The notes below the pieces were generated by a model. The model was given only the letters and a program-made list of their open reading frames with translations. It made no database searches and was not told the DNA's origin. Both the position numbers and the translations under genes were made by a program. 64,000 nt of DNA from Cesiribacter sp. SM1 (GTDB taxonomy: Bacteria > Bacteroidota > Bacteroidia > Cytophagales > Cyclobacteriaceae). Below, in pieces: positions 52,258-61,693 of this stretch (positions are counted from its first letter, which is position 1; every line of letters begins with the position of its first letter). The DNA lies in NCBI RefSeq assembly GCF_020178975.1, contig NZ_JAHXBU010000094.1, positions 124,001-188,000 on the forward strand, written 5' to 3'.

Positions 52258-54909
52258 TTAATCTATGGTAAAGCGTAAGCGGCCATAGTAAAAGGCCCCG
52301 GTAAAGCCCATTTGAACGGGATCCCACAAACCACCCGATTCTGTTAGGGCCGGGTCATGCTCATCGGGATAAACATCAAAAATATTGGTGGCCCCCACCG
52401 TGAGTATTATGTTATTTCCCAGCTGCCTGGCCACCGCCAGATCGGTTGTGTACTTGGGTGTATAAACATCCAGCTTTTCCTCCATCGGCACATCTTCCAG
52501 TTCATTCCAGTTCATCAGCACAACTTCGCCAAAGCGCATTAGCTTGGCATTGAAGGTCCAGCCACGCAGCTTGTAGTCTGCAATAAAGTTTATTTTGCTG
52601 GGTGGTGCACTGGCAATCAGAAACCTCTGCTCACGCTCTCCAAAGTAAATATCTTCTTTTCCCTGCAAACGCTGGGTTGTATGTATTGCATCAATTTCCA
52701 TATCGTTGAAGTTACCGGCAAGGCTTAAGCTCAGGCGATTATCCTGGCCAAAGTTATTGGCCCAGGTAAGGATCACATCAATACCTTTGGTACGGGTATC
52801 TACAGCATTGGTAAAAAACTGTGCCGCGCCCACGTTCAGGGCCTGCAGATCCTCACCAATCACATCGTCGGTATCTTCAAAAGCACCAGTAAGCACTACG
52901 CGGTCGTCTATAGCCACATAGTAGCCATCTACGGTTGCCGTAAAGTTTCTGAGGCTGGCCGTAAAGCCCAGGCTCGCATTGAGCGCCCGCTCTTCTGTAA
53001 GGGCAGGTATACCCAGTTTACGGGTTAAGGCACTGGTGTTTCCGGCAATCACCTTATCTACAGCCACACCTCCTACAAAGTCGGTAAAGGTGGAGTTAAA
53101 GTAAACCTGCGCCAGCGAGGGTGCCCTAAAGCCTGTGCTTACAGAACCACGCAGGGCAAAGTTATCGGTAAACTCCAGCCTGGAGGCCAGCTTACCATTT
53201 AGGGTATTGCCAAAATCGCTGTAGTTCTCAAAGCGCATAGCAGCACCAACCATAAAGCGGTCAGTAAAGTCAAACTCACCATCTACATACACGCCAATGT
53301 TCGTGCGGATCTCATCCAGCTCATTTTCGGGGTTAAAGCCAGGGAAGCCCTGTGAGCCACCGGCCCGCCCCAGCACATCGAACTGCCGCACCCGGCCATC
53401 TATTACAGAATCTATAATACCGTAATTACGCCACGACGCCTCCTCGCCTGCAAAGATCTGGTAGCGCTCCAGGCGATACTCTGTACCAAAGGCAATGTTA
53501 GTGCCGGCAAACCAGTCTTTAAAGTAGCGGGAAAGGTTAATGCCGGTTGTATTTTGCGAAAGCTCAAAGCCACCTGCATCAAAGCGCGTAGGGGTTTCTT
53601 CCAGCAAAGATGCATTAAGGCTACCGGCTACAATATAGTGAAAGCGGTTGGAGCCGTAGGTGTTGTTCAGGTCCAGGTCCCATTCCTGCACCTTACTCTT
53701 AAAGCCTGCCGATACAGACCTGTCGATAATGCGGGACTGAATGCGTGGATCAAACCCATTGGGGTAAATAGATGGTATGTTTCTGTCGTCATCGGCTTCG
53801 CGGGTCCAGGCATAGGCATCGGTATCGCGAAAGTTAAACCCGCCAAAAGTATAGAACGAAGATGTTTCGCTAAGGGGTAGCTCAGCATTGAAGAGTGCAG
53901 AAAAATTATCGGACTCTGCATCACCAAACTGGCGTCGGTATATTTCGTACTGGCCAGGATCTGGCACCCTGTTGGTTCTGCCACGGCTTAGGTAATCCAT
54001 CGTCATGTTTACAAAGCCGCGCTCACCTATCTCAAAACCATAATTGCCGTTTACCTGAAAGCTTTTGCCATCACCCTCTGAAGTAATGCCCGAGTTAACA
54101 TTGCCGGTAAATTCATTTACCGAAGATTTAAGCACAATGTTGATAACCCCGGCTATGGCATCGGAACCATACTGGGCACTGGCACCATCGCGCAGAATTT
54201 CTACCCGGTCTATGGCTGCTGCCGGTATGGTGTTAAGGTCGGTACCGGTGTTGCCACGCCCCCTGGTACCAAATATGTTGATCAGAGATGACTGGTGGCG
54301 CCTTTTGCCATTTACCAGCACCAGTGTCTGGTCGGGACCCAGCCCCCGGATAGTGGCCGGATCAACGTGGTCGCTACCATCTGAACCAGACTGGCGGTTT
54401 ACGTTAAAAGAAGGCGCCACATACTGCAGGAGCATGTTTACATCCAGCTGGCCGGAGGTGGTTGTAATCTCCTGAATTGGAATAATATCAATGGCCACAG
54501 GGGTTTCCGTTACCGTGCGGTTCTGGCTGCGGGTACCTACCACCACCAGGTCCTGGAGGCTTTCTATTTCTTCTTTGAGCACAACATTGATGTTGGGTCT
54601 GTTTGCTATCCGCACTTCCTGGCGGGCATATCCTATGTAGCTGTACACCAAGGTAGCATTCGCATCTGGCACTGTTAGCTGATAGGAGCCGCTGGCATCG
54701 GTAACTGTTCCCGTAGAGGTACCTTTCACCTGCACGGCAACACCTATCAGCGGTTCATCTCGTTCATTTAGCACCCTGCCACTTACGGCCAGGCCACCCT
54801 GGGCCAGCAGTGGCTGCGTACAGGTAAACAGAGAAATCAACACTAAAAAAATAAAAACCGGCAACAAGCTTTTCCAGCTCTGCCGTCTTATCAGGGTAAA
54901 AATAGTCAT
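52258..54909 (-). CDS. TonB-dependent receptor with CarboxypepD-like N-domain
   Basis: About 883 residues. Signal peptide (LLPVFIFLVLISLFTCTQPLLAQ in part), N-terminal SGRVLNERDEPLIGVAVQVKGT beta-sandwich (about 32-115), plug (about 135-260: ATIRGLGPDQTLVLVNGKRRH, TIPAAAIDRVEILRDGASAQYGSDAIAGVINIVLK in part) and a 22-strand barrel ending in aromatic FYYGRLRFTID. The RGLGPDQTLVLVNGKRRHQSS plug subgroup is widespread; its ligand is unknown to me. No SusD, so not a classical Sus pair. Start at 54909 gives a signal peptide; ATGs at 54984 and 55011 are less likely. Confidence 0.9.
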   Translation of the reverse strand: MTIFTLIRRQSWKSLLPVFIFLVLISLFTCTQPLLAQGGLAVSGRVLNERDEPLIGVAVQVKGTSTGTVTDASGSYQLTVPDANATLVYSYIGYARQEVRIANRPNINVVLKEEIESLQDLVVVGTRSQNRTVTETPVAIDIIPIQEITTTSGQLDVNMLLQYVAPSFNVNRQSGSDGSDHVDPATIRGLGPDQTLVLVNGKRRHQSSLINIFGTRGRGNTGTDLNTIPAAAIDRVEILRDGASAQYGSDAIAGVINIVLKSSVNEFTGNVNSGITSEGDGKSFQVNGNYGFEIGERGFVNMTMDYLSRGRTNRVPDPGQYEIYRRQFGDAESDNFSALFNAELPLSETSSFYTFGGFNFRDTDAYAWTREADDDRNIPSIYPNGFDPRIQSRIIDRSVSAGFKSKVQEWDLDLNNTYGSNRFHYIVAGSLNASLLEETPTRFDAGGFELSQNTTGINLSRYFKDWFAGTNIAFGTEYRLERYQIFAGEEASWRNYGIIDSVIDGRVRQFDVLGRAGGSQGFPGFNPENELDEIRTNIGVYVDGEFDFTDRFMVGAAMRFENYSDFGNTLNGKLASRLEFTDNFALRGSVSTGFRAPSLAQVYFNSTFTDFVGGVAVDKVIAGNTSALTRKLGIPALTEERALNASLGFTASLRNFTATVDGYYVAIDDRVVLTGAFEDTDDVIGEDLQALNVGAAQFFTNAVDTRTKGIDVILTWANNFGQDNRLSLSLAGNFNDMEIDAIHTTQRLQGKEDIYFGEREQRFLIASAPPSKINFIADYKLRGWTFNAKLMRFGEVVLMNWNELEDVPMEEKLDVYTPKYTTDLAVARQLGNNIILTVGATNIFDVYPDEHDPALTESGGLWDPVQMGFTGAFYYGRLRFTID

Positions 54910-55485
54910 ATAGATTTGTTTTGGTGTAGCTAACAAGTTAAACCAATTCTTTAAGTAATACCAAAACCGCTTTTGATCTTTCATAAACACCAGCACCTCC
55001 TGCAGCAGCATTTGCAGGGCTGTTATTAGCGGCGCTGCATCTTTATCAAAGATTGCGGAATAACATAGCTGAGCTATTTATGTAGCTACTGCTGAATACT
55101 TTAACAACAAAGCGCTGGTGATCTGACTGCCGCAGCAGCCCACAAATACACAGAGAGAAAGAAAACAGCACCATAAAACAGCTGCAGCACCAGCTCCTGC
55201 CTGGTCCTGAAAAAATATACGTTCTCCTGCCCTAAATAACACAAAATCTAAAGGCACAGGCTTTGTTAAGGGTTATGCGTAAAAGGCAATACCGGATATT
55301 TGTTTAACTTTGCGTGCCGGATGCCTGCCAGTAAGCAGCATACCCAAGCAATAATGATGTAAGAAAAACAGCCCTTTTTAACTTTTTCAAACGTTTGCAA
55401 TATTTTATTCTGATATTTTAGGCTAATTCAGAATTTTTATTTAGTAAAAAATGGTTTTTCTTATTTTTATAGCTATCTTGCTAGC

Positions 55486-55716
55486 ACATAATGTTGAAGG
55501 CTCAACCGAAATCGATTGAGGAAGCCAGGTATCGCTAAGGTTGCTGATTTACACTACACGTAATATTAAGCACGAAAAAAGCACAATTAACCTCTCGAAG
55601 GTACTGGTAAGTGGCTGGCACCATAGTAGCCTTCAGGCATTAAAGAAATTAAATAAGTAGTAAATCCTCTTCACATATTTTATCAATAAGGCATCTCCAC
55701 CTGGAGATGCTTTTTT
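55486..55716 (+). ncRNA. Candidate small RNA or small-ORF transcript
   Basis: A -7-like TATCTTGC near 55484-55491 is followed by about 220 bases ending in a strong terminator. GGCTCAA near 55498 can pair with TTGAGGAAGCC as a bulged hairpin. The stretch also holds a 15-codon frame starting ATGTTGAAGGCT (55491) and, in another frame, a 46-codon open stretch ending at a TAG near 55660. I cannot tell a structured RNA from a peptide or gene remnant. Confidence 0.35.
55689..55716 (+). terminator. Orphan terminator hairpin
   Basis: GCATCTCC pairs with GGAGATGC around an ACCT-like loop, followed by six T. No plus-strand CDS lies upstream for about 3.5 kb. Confidence 0.82.
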
Positions 55717-55915
55717 AATGCACAATTTCACCAGGGCCAGTTGCCCATTGCCTACAACAACCGGGCTAACAACTGCTCACCCTCCACAAATCAGCGGGCT
55801 TAATCATCAGCCTATTCTCCCATTCAGCCAAGCCTTTTACCTCTCATACCATTCTGCTTTTAAATATGATTGCTAAACATTAAATTGAATGAACATTTCT
55901 GTTTGCTGAATACTC

Positions 55916-56935
55916 ATGACGCGCAATACTGTTTACTGGATTTGTCAATTAGGGGGCTGGTCGCTGTATGGCGTCATCAATATTTTCTTCTTTCTGCTGA
56001 ATGGTGCCAGCCCTGAGCAAGTATTGAATCTCTTTCTTGCTGTTCTCTATTCCCTGCTGATTACGCACGCTTTCCGGGCATGGGTACACCGGCGCAGGTG
56101 GCTGAAACTCTCTACAGGCAGGCTGGTGCCACGCATTATTCTGGCCATCCTGATTATGAGTGCCCTTGTTTATGGCCTGCAGCTGGCAACATTCTACCTG
56201 CAGGATAACCTGGCCGCCGGGCTGGACCTTACCCTGGCCCTGCTCAACATACTCACCAACATGACGATCTTCTTCATCTGGTGTGTTATTTACATAGCCT
56301 ATCATTATGTTGAACGTTACAATGCCACCCTGCGCTACGAGGCCGCACTAAATGAAATGACCCTGAACCGCCTTAAGTCGCAGCTCAATCCTCACTTTAT
56401 TTTTAATGCCCTTAACAGCATCCGGGCACTGGTAGACGAAGATCCGCAGAAATCCAAGAAAGCCATAACCCAGCTTAGCAATATACTTCGCAACTCCCTG
56501 GTGATGGATAAACGCAGCCTGGTGCGCTTTCAGGACGAGCTGCAAACGGTAAAAGACTACCTGGCCCTGGAGGGGATCCGCTTTGAAGAACGCCTGCGCA
56601 TCCAGTACAACATCAGCCCCGAAGCCAGCGATTTTCAGGTGCCGCCCATGATGCTGCAAACGCTGGTGGAAAACGGCATCAAGCATGGTATTTCTAACCT
56701 CATTGATGGTGGCATTGTACACATAGATGCGCTGGTAAAAGAGCAAAAGCTGCATGTGTGCGTGCGCAACAGCGGACAATATGTTAATGGTGTAAAGAAA
56801 AAGAACGGAAGCGGTGTTGGCCTTGCCAATACCAAGCAACGCCTGGCACTCCTCTACGGACACCGTGCTCACTTTAGTATTAAAAACGAAAACGACAAAA
56901 CCGTACTCACCGAACTGGTAATCCCTCAACATTGA
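55916..56935 (+). CDS. LytS/YehU-type sensor histidine kinase
   Basis: 339 residues: four N-terminal membrane segments (about 5-135) followed by a His_kinase domain with acceptor His160 in LNPHFIFNALNSIRAL and an HATPase-like domain (VENGIKHG N-box, GSGVGLANTKQRL). Typical of the membrane-bound kinases that pair with LytTR regulators. Four bases separate it from the regulator gene, so they are an operon. The signal sensed is unknown. Confidence 0.92.
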   Translation: MTRNTVYWICQLGGWSLYGVINIFFFLLNGASPEQVLNLFLAVLYSLLITHAFRAWVHRRRWLKLSTGRLVPRIILAILIMSALVYGLQLATFYLQDNLAAGLDLTLALLNILTNMTIFFIWCVIYIAYHYVERYNATLRYEAALNEMTLNRLKSQLNPHFIFNALNSIRALVDEDPQKSKKAITQLSNILRNSLVMDKRSLVRFQDELQTVKDYLALEGIRFEERLRIQYNISPEASDFQVPPMMLQTLVENGIKHGISNLIDGGIVHIDALVKEQKLHVCVRNSGQYVNGVKKKNGSGVGLANTKQRLALLYGHRAHFSIKNENDKTVLTELVIPQH

Positions 56936-56939
56936 TCCT

Positions 56940-57692
56940 ATGAAAGCCCTTATCGTAGACGACGAACGCCTGGCCCGCAAAGAGCTAATGTCGCTCCTGG
57001 CAGAGCACCACGAAGTAGAAGTAGTAGGTGAAGCAGTAAATGCCGAAGATGCCTATGAAAAAATAAAAGAACTGCAGCCCGACCTGCTGTTTCTGGACAT
57101 TCAGATGCCCGGCAAAACCGGCTTTGACCTGCTGGAGATGCTCGACAAAGTGCCTACCGTAATTTTTACAACCGCCTACGATGAGTATGCCCTTAAAGCC
57201 TTTGAGGTAAGCGCGCTGGACTACCTGCTCAAACCCGTACAACCCGAACGCCTGCAGGAAAGCATTAAGAAACTAGGGGCTCTCAGTGAGAACGGCAGCG
57301 ACAAAGAAGATGAAGATGAGGACGATGCCTCCTCTGCTCCTGCCCGACAGCACAAGCTGGGCCCCGACGACCAGGTGTTTGTAAAAGATGGCGACCGCTG
57401 CTGGTTTGTGCGCCTAAGCAAAGTACGCCTGTTCGAAAGCGACGGAAACTATATTAAAGTGTACTTCGATCATCACAAGCCCATGATCCACAAATCGCTT
57501 AACGCGCTGGATGAACGGCTGGATGATAAAGTGTTTTTCAGGGCTAACCGCAAACATATGATTAACCTTAACTGGGTAGAAAACATAGAACCCTGGTTTA
57601 ACGGTGGCCTGATGGTAACCCTGCAGGGAGGAGAAAAAGTAGAGGTTAGCCGCCGCCAGGCCACCCGCTTTAAAGAAATGATGAGCCTGTAA
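56940..57692 (+). CDS. LytTR-family response regulator
   Basis: 250 residues: receiver (1-118) with acidic pocket VDDE (6-9), phospho-acceptor Asp53 in FLDIQMPG, TTAYDEYA and KPVQPERL; an acidic linker (about 120-140, KEDEDEDD); LytTR DNA-binding domain (about 148-250) with HMINLNWV and VEVSRRQATRFKE. Known: LytTR domains bind direct repeats upstream of target genes. Cognate of the preceding kinase. Targets cannot be named; the divergent-side TonB receptor and the GH26 gene downstream are the nearest candidates (inference). Confidence 0.93.
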   Translation: MKALIVDDERLARKELMSLLAEHHEVEVVGEAVNAEDAYEKIKELQPDLLFLDIQMPGKTGFDLLEMLDKVPTVIFTTAYDEYALKAFEVSALDYLLKPVQPERLQESIKKLGALSENGSDKEDEDEDDASSAPARQHKLGPDDQVFVKDGDRCWFVRLSKVRLFESDGNYIKVYFDHHKPMIHKSLNALDERLDDKVFFRANRKHMINLNWVENIEPWFNGGLMVTLQGGEKVEVSRRQATRFKEMMSL

Positions 57693-57750
57693 GAAGCCAG
57701 GGCACAGTTACTTCTAAGTATGGGCCTTTCATAACTTTCTGAAGAGAAGT

Positions 57751-57806
57751 AAAAAAATTGCCCCGGCTGTAGCAGATACTTTAATGCGCTGCAGCCGGGG
57801 CAATTG
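57751..57806 (-). terminator. Long hairpin terminator of the GH26 gene
   Basis: AATTGCCCCGGCTG pairs with CAGCCGGGGCAATT around a 22-base loop; on the minus strand a seven-T run follows the stem. The plus side has no strong T-run. Confidence 0.82.
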
Positions 57807-57832
57807 CAGTTAATTTCTGCACAAACTATTAA

Positions 57833-59020
57833 TTACTTATTACTGCCTGCAGCTTTTTGCTCTGCCGGCCGCTTTTTAGCAGACTTTCTTTTATTGTAGA
57901 TGTTCTTAAGATCTCTCTCAAACAAGGTATAAGGATCGTTATAGAACTTCAGAAAATCCGGCACACTCCTATGACCCGGATAAGGTGCATAGTAGTGGGT
58001 GGGGCTTTTTACATCATTCCGCCAGACCAGCACGTAGGCAAGCCTCATATCGTGCGCCTTCATTGTTTTAAGCAGGGTTTCTGTCCACCAGGTGGTATCC
58101 GGTATAGACTCCAGCCCGGTTTCGGTAAAAGCAGCCAGCTTGCCTGCCTTGATGGCATAGTCAGATACAATCTTCAGCTTCATGGCAGCTGTGTCAATAG
58201 CATAACGGTCGCGGCCCAGATCGGCATAATTGTCCATGCCCACCATATCTACCCACTCATCGCCAGGGTAACGCTCCAGAAACTCCTGCTCGTTATTAAA
58301 CTTATTATCTGGTGAAAATGCATAGATAAAATTGTGCACATCAAGGCTATCTCTAAGGTAAGAAACCGTAAAGCGCCACAAAGAAATAAATTCCTCGCGA
58401 CTTGTGTGAGGCTTACCCCACCAGAACCAGCCGCCATCGAACTCATGATAAGGCCGGAAAACAACAGGGGCCAGGGCACCATCGGCTCCTTTAAGGCTAT
58501 GCGCCCATTCACCCATACCTCTTAAAATCTCTTTGTACTGCTCATGGGCCTCGCCACCGGGAATAATGTATTTTACAGCAGGCAGCGATACCGAGTCCTT
58601 CCAGTAAAAACCCCCACCTGACACAGGGTTAGAAAAATGCCAGGCTATTGTGCTTACACCACCGCGATTGTAGGTATCTACCACATTTTTACGAAGGCTT
58701 TCTTTAGCCCTTTGTATTTCCTGGGGAGAGCGGCCGGAAAAGCCCATAATATCCACACCAATCACTGCAGGATGAGAACCCGTAACCGATTTTACATCTG
58801 AGCGGCCTTCTTCGCCCCACCAGCCATGGCCATATTCTGTAGCATGCTGGTGGCCAAAGAGCGTGTGCTTTTTTGATAGCTTAGCCAGGTTTTTGTACAA
58901 AGCCTTAGTCTCCCTGGTAGCATCTTTATCAATAGGCTTTTTCTTTTGAGCATTAACAGCGCCAAAAGAAAAAGCAAAAAAGCTAACAAGCAGCAAAGTA
59001 AATCTCCCCAACTGTATCAT
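57833..59020 (-). CDS. Glycoside hydrolase family 26 (beta-mannanase type)
   Basis: 395-residue secreted (alpha/beta)8-barrel hydrolase. Signal peptide 1-24 (ending VNAQ). Seen: acid/base Glu193 in FRPYHEFDGGWFWWG, nucleophile Glu300 in AAFTETGLES, GHQHAT near 56-61 and the WHFSNP motif near 127-132, all as in GH26 mannanases. Known: these cleave beta-1,4-mannan; some members use mixed-linkage glucan. The C-terminus is basic and Lys-rich (RKSAKKRPAEQKAAGSNK), with no T9SS sorting domain, so it is probably periplasmic. No SusC/D pair next to it. Confidence 0.92.
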   Translation of the reverse strand: MIQLGRFTLLLVSFFAFSFGAVNAQKKKPIDKDATRETKALYKNLAKLSKKHTLFGHQHATEYGHGWWGEEGRSDVKSVTGSHPAVIGVDIMGFSGRSPQEIQRAKESLRKNVVDTYNRGGVSTIAWHFSNPVSGGGFYWKDSVSLPAVKYIIPGGEAHEQYKEILRGMGEWAHSLKGADGALAPVVFRPYHEFDGGWFWWGKPHTSREEFISLWRFTVSYLRDSLDVHNFIYAFSPDNKFNNEQEFLERYPGDEWVDMVGMDNYADLGRDRYAIDTAAMKLKIVSDYAIKAGKLAAFTETGLESIPDTTWWTETLLKTMKAHDMRLAYVLVWRNDVKSPTHYYAPYPGHRSVPDFLKFYNDPYTLFERDLKNIYNKRKSAKKRPAEQKAAGSNK

Positions 59021-59293
59021 ATTTCCTGTGTTACTTCAGCAAATTACTTACTGATGCCGGTGTTTGCAAACTTACAACTCATGCAGCCAGGCATAAGATA
59101 GGGTCACCGATAAGTCTTTTCAGCCTGTACCAGATTACCAGAAAAAAACCATCACCCATCAAGGCTTCACAGATTTTGAAACCCACATTTTTACAGGAGC
59201 AAAAGCAGCCTGGATTTCCCTGCTACAGCATTCTGCTCCAGCATTACAACGGGTGCTATTATTTTTCAAGAAAGTGAAAGAGCCTGAGCAGCA

Positions 59294-59653
59294 CTAGCCC
59301 CTCACAAGCTTCATCAGATCGGCCTCCAACTGCCAGTCTCTGGCGAGGCGCAGCATACCAGTGGCCTCCATTTCTGTAATGTAGCCTTTGGCGTTGTTGG
59401 CTTTCCAGACACGATAGAGGTAATCGAGCTTCTTTTCGGGGGCAATTTCTACCGTTTGCAGGTATTCGCGGGCGCGGTCAAAGGCAGAGAGGTAGTCCTG
59501 GGCCACAAACTCCTGCGCCCAGTTCAGCTCCTCATCGCCTTCCAGCTCCTGAGCAGTTTCGCGCAGCAGAAGCTGCTCCTCTTCATCAAGGCCGTGGTAA
59601 TGAAAAATGATGCTCTTTAAAAGAAAGAAAATCTTTTTTTCCTCGCTGCTCAT
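59294..59653 (-). CDS. Small acidic helical protein, unknown function
   Basis: About 119 residues from ATG 59653 (MSSEEKKIFFLLKSI); an upstream ATG at 59734 would add 27 unlikely residues. All-helical with EEEQLLLRETAQELEGDEEL and a terminal MLRLARDWQLEADLMKLV. The layout resembles TerB-like helical proteins, but I cannot confirm it. It lies downstream of hemW by 140 bases on the same strand; cotranscription possible. Confidence 0.6.
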   Translation of the reverse strand: MSSEEKKIFFLLKSIIFHYHGLDEEEQLLLRETAQELEGDEELNWAQEFVAQDYLSAFDRAREYLQTVEIAPEKKLDYLYRVWKANNAKGYITEMEATGMLRLARDWQLEADLMKLVRG

Positions 59654-59793
59654 GCCAGAACCGGTTGTGTGGTAATTGTAGCTCCTAAAGATATAATAAA
59701 TTATTCCGAAAAATGACGCAATTAACCTGCTCATCAGGAGCCTGATATAAATTTTACCTCCCCGGCTTACAGATATGCAGTTTATGCTGCCTT

Positions 59794-60921
59794 TTATACA
59801 ATAAATAGCCTGGCCGTTATCTCGTCGGCAAGCAGGCGGCCTTCTTCTGTAAGCATCAGATGATTGTTCTCCAGCCTTGCCTGCCCTCTTGCCTGCATTT
59901 CCTGCAGGTAGCGCTTATTCTGCTGCAGCAAATCGTGCTGCCACTGGTTTTTTAAGTACTGCAGGTCTATTCCCCAGCTGGTACGCAGGCCCGTCATCAG
60001 GTATTCGTTTATATGATCCTGCCGGTTCAATTCCTCGCCTTCCTGGGGCAACACGCCTGCCTGCAGCTTTTTAATATAAAGGCCATTGTTGCGGATATTG
60101 TATTGCCGCGACTCCAGGTTATAGGAATGGGCGCCCGGCCCAAGCCCGAGATATTTCTTTTGCAGCCAGTAAGAGGTATTATGGTGTGAGTGGTAGCCGG
60201 GCAGGCAAAAGTTAGATACTTCGTAATGCTCATAGCCCGCCCTGAGCAGGGCCTGCGTAAGCATCAGGTAATGCTCCTCTCCTACCTCTTCGCCTGGTGG
60301 CTGCAGCTTACCCCGCTCAGTCCATTTACCAAAGGCAGTTTTAGGCTCTATGGTAAGGCAGTAGGCCGATATATGTTCGGGCCGCAACGCCAGTGCCAGG
60401 TCAAGGTCCTGCTGCCAGACCTCAGCGGTTTGCCCGGGTAAGCCATACATTAAGTCTATGCTGATATTATCGAAGCCTGCCGCCCTGGCCAGCGGCACAC
60501 AGGCATGGGCCTGCGCTGCGCTATGCGCCCGGTTCAGGCCCTGCAGCACTGGCTGGGCAAAAGTCTGGATGCCGATGCTTAGGCGGTTTACGCCTACTTT
60601 GCGCAGGGCCTCCAGCTTTTCCGGTGTCAGGTCGTCGGGGTTGGCCTCCAGGGTTATTTCAGCCCCTTCCTTTACCTCAAAAAGCTCCCGTAAATGTTGC
60701 AGCAAAGCGCCAGTTTCACCAGCCTCCAGCAAGGAGGGTGTGCCGCCACCAAAATAGATGGTCTCTACCGGCTCCCCCTGCAGGTAGTGCTGCTGCATGC
60801 GGGCTTCCTGGTGTATTGCCTGCAGCAAATCCTGCTTCGGCTTCAGGTTAGTGCTGAAGTGGAAGTCGCAATAGAAGCATGCCTGCCGGCAAAAAGGGAT
60901 GTGTAGGTATATGCCTGCCAT
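59794..60921 (-). CDS. hemW: Radical SAM heme chaperone HemW
   Basis: 375 residues. Seen: the radical SAM cluster motif C-x3-C-x2-C (IPFCRQACFYCDFH), GGGTPSLL, EANPDDL, SIGIQTF and the HemW-typical HHNTSYWLQ with GLGPGAHS; the coproporphyrinogen oxidase-specific residues of HemN are absent in the N-terminal part. Known: HemW inserts heme into target proteins and is often misannotated as HemN. Starts three bases after recO, so cotranslated. Length normal. Confidence 0.93.
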   Translation of the reverse strand: MAGIYLHIPFCRQACFYCDFHFSTNLKPKQDLLQAIHQEARMQQHYLQGEPVETIYFGGGTPSLLEAGETGALLQHLRELFEVKEGAEITLEANPDDLTPEKLEALRKVGVNRLSIGIQTFAQPVLQGLNRAHSAAQAHACVPLARAAGFDNISIDLMYGLPGQTAEVWQQDLDLALALRPEHISAYCLTIEPKTAFGKWTERGKLQPPGEEVGEEHYLMLTQALLRAGYEHYEVSNFCLPGYHSHHNTSYWLQKKYLGLGPGAHSYNLESRQYNIRNNGLYIKKLQAGVLPQEGEELNRQDHINEYLMTGLRTSWGIDLQYLKNQWQHDLLQQNKRYLQEMQARGQARLENNHLMLTEEGRLLADEITARLFIV

Positions 60922-60924
60922 AGA

Positions 60925-61617
60925 TTAAGATTGCATTTCCTGCAGCACCGGCAGGGATTTTAGTTCGCCAAAATCGGCTACGTGCAGGCGGTAAAACTGC
61001 AGGATAAGCTGCAGCACATGCCGGCGCCGCTCTCCATTCATGGGAATGGGACTGCCATAAGGCTCCTGCAGCATGCGCTCTACGGCTTCGCGGTCTGTGG
61101 CATCGGCAGAAATATAAGGACTTACCTCTTCCAGAAAATCATCGGCCGTAGGCGTGGCAAAACCCAGGTAACGCGATAGCTTCAGCAAAAACTGCAGGTG
61201 AAAATTCTGAATACCCTCCCGCTGAGTATCCAGTATGTGTATGGAGCTGTGCAAAAACTGGAACAGCTGCGGATTAGACTCCTCACCCTTCATAGCTTTG
61301 CCCAGCATTTCTGTTAAGAACAGGGCAATGCCTGTTTTCTGAAAATCCATGGGCAGCTGCATAAACGGTTCCGAACATTTAATTTCTTTGATCCGCTGCA
61401 GGTTGGCCTTATCCTGGTAGTACACCACCATATCCAGCATTGTAAGCGGTTGGTAAAGCGCCATACGGCTGCCACCACTGCGGGCATTGCCGCTGCTGCG
61501 CACCCCGTTTACAATGTACGATTGCAGGCCAAGGGCCTCAGTATATACCTTTACTATGATGGATGTTTCGCGGTAACGAATGTGACTAAGTACAATGCCG
61601 CGTGTTTTATGGAGCAT
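60925..61617 (-). CDS. recO: DNA repair protein RecO
   Basis: 230 residues. Seen: N-terminal OB fold opening TRGIVLSHIRYRETSIIVKVYTE and SYIVNGVRS, then a helical domain with YYQDKANLQRIKEI and a C-terminal region without the four zinc cysteines of Gram-positive RecO. Known: mediates RecA loading onto SSB-coated DNA with RecR. Between porZ and hemW, all minus strand; a common order in Bacteroidota (known in general). Confidence 0.92.
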   Translation of the reverse strand: MLHKTRGIVLSHIRYRETSIIVKVYTEALGLQSYIVNGVRSSGNARSGGSRMALYQPLTMLDMVVYYQDKANLQRIKEIKCSEPFMQLPMDFQKTGIALFLTEMLGKAMKGEESNPQLFQFLHSSIHILDTQREGIQNFHLQFLLKLSRYLGFATPTADDFLEEVSPYISADATDREAVERMLQEPYGSPIPMNGERRRHVLQLILQFYRLHVADFGELKSLPVLQEMQS

Positions 61618-61693
61618 TTCTGATGAATAAATCTCTTGTGCTAGTACATCTACAGAACAATTATCTGGCTCCTATCATTCCAAAAAAAGCATT

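Larger units (their letters stand above)
54910..55915. other. 1-kb intergenic region with a candidate small RNA
   Basis: No conventional gene. A terminator-like hairpin at 55689-55716 implies a plus-strand transcript ending there although no CDS precedes it; a candidate small RNA is listed separately. An exact TAnnTTTG box (TAACTTTG, 55305-55312) has no clear -33 partner. Confidence 0.55.

Noticed and set aside
55305-55312. Exact TAACTTTG promoter box in the 1-kb spacer
   Set aside because: No TTG or TTTG at 17-23 bases upstream and no gene close downstream; probably chance.
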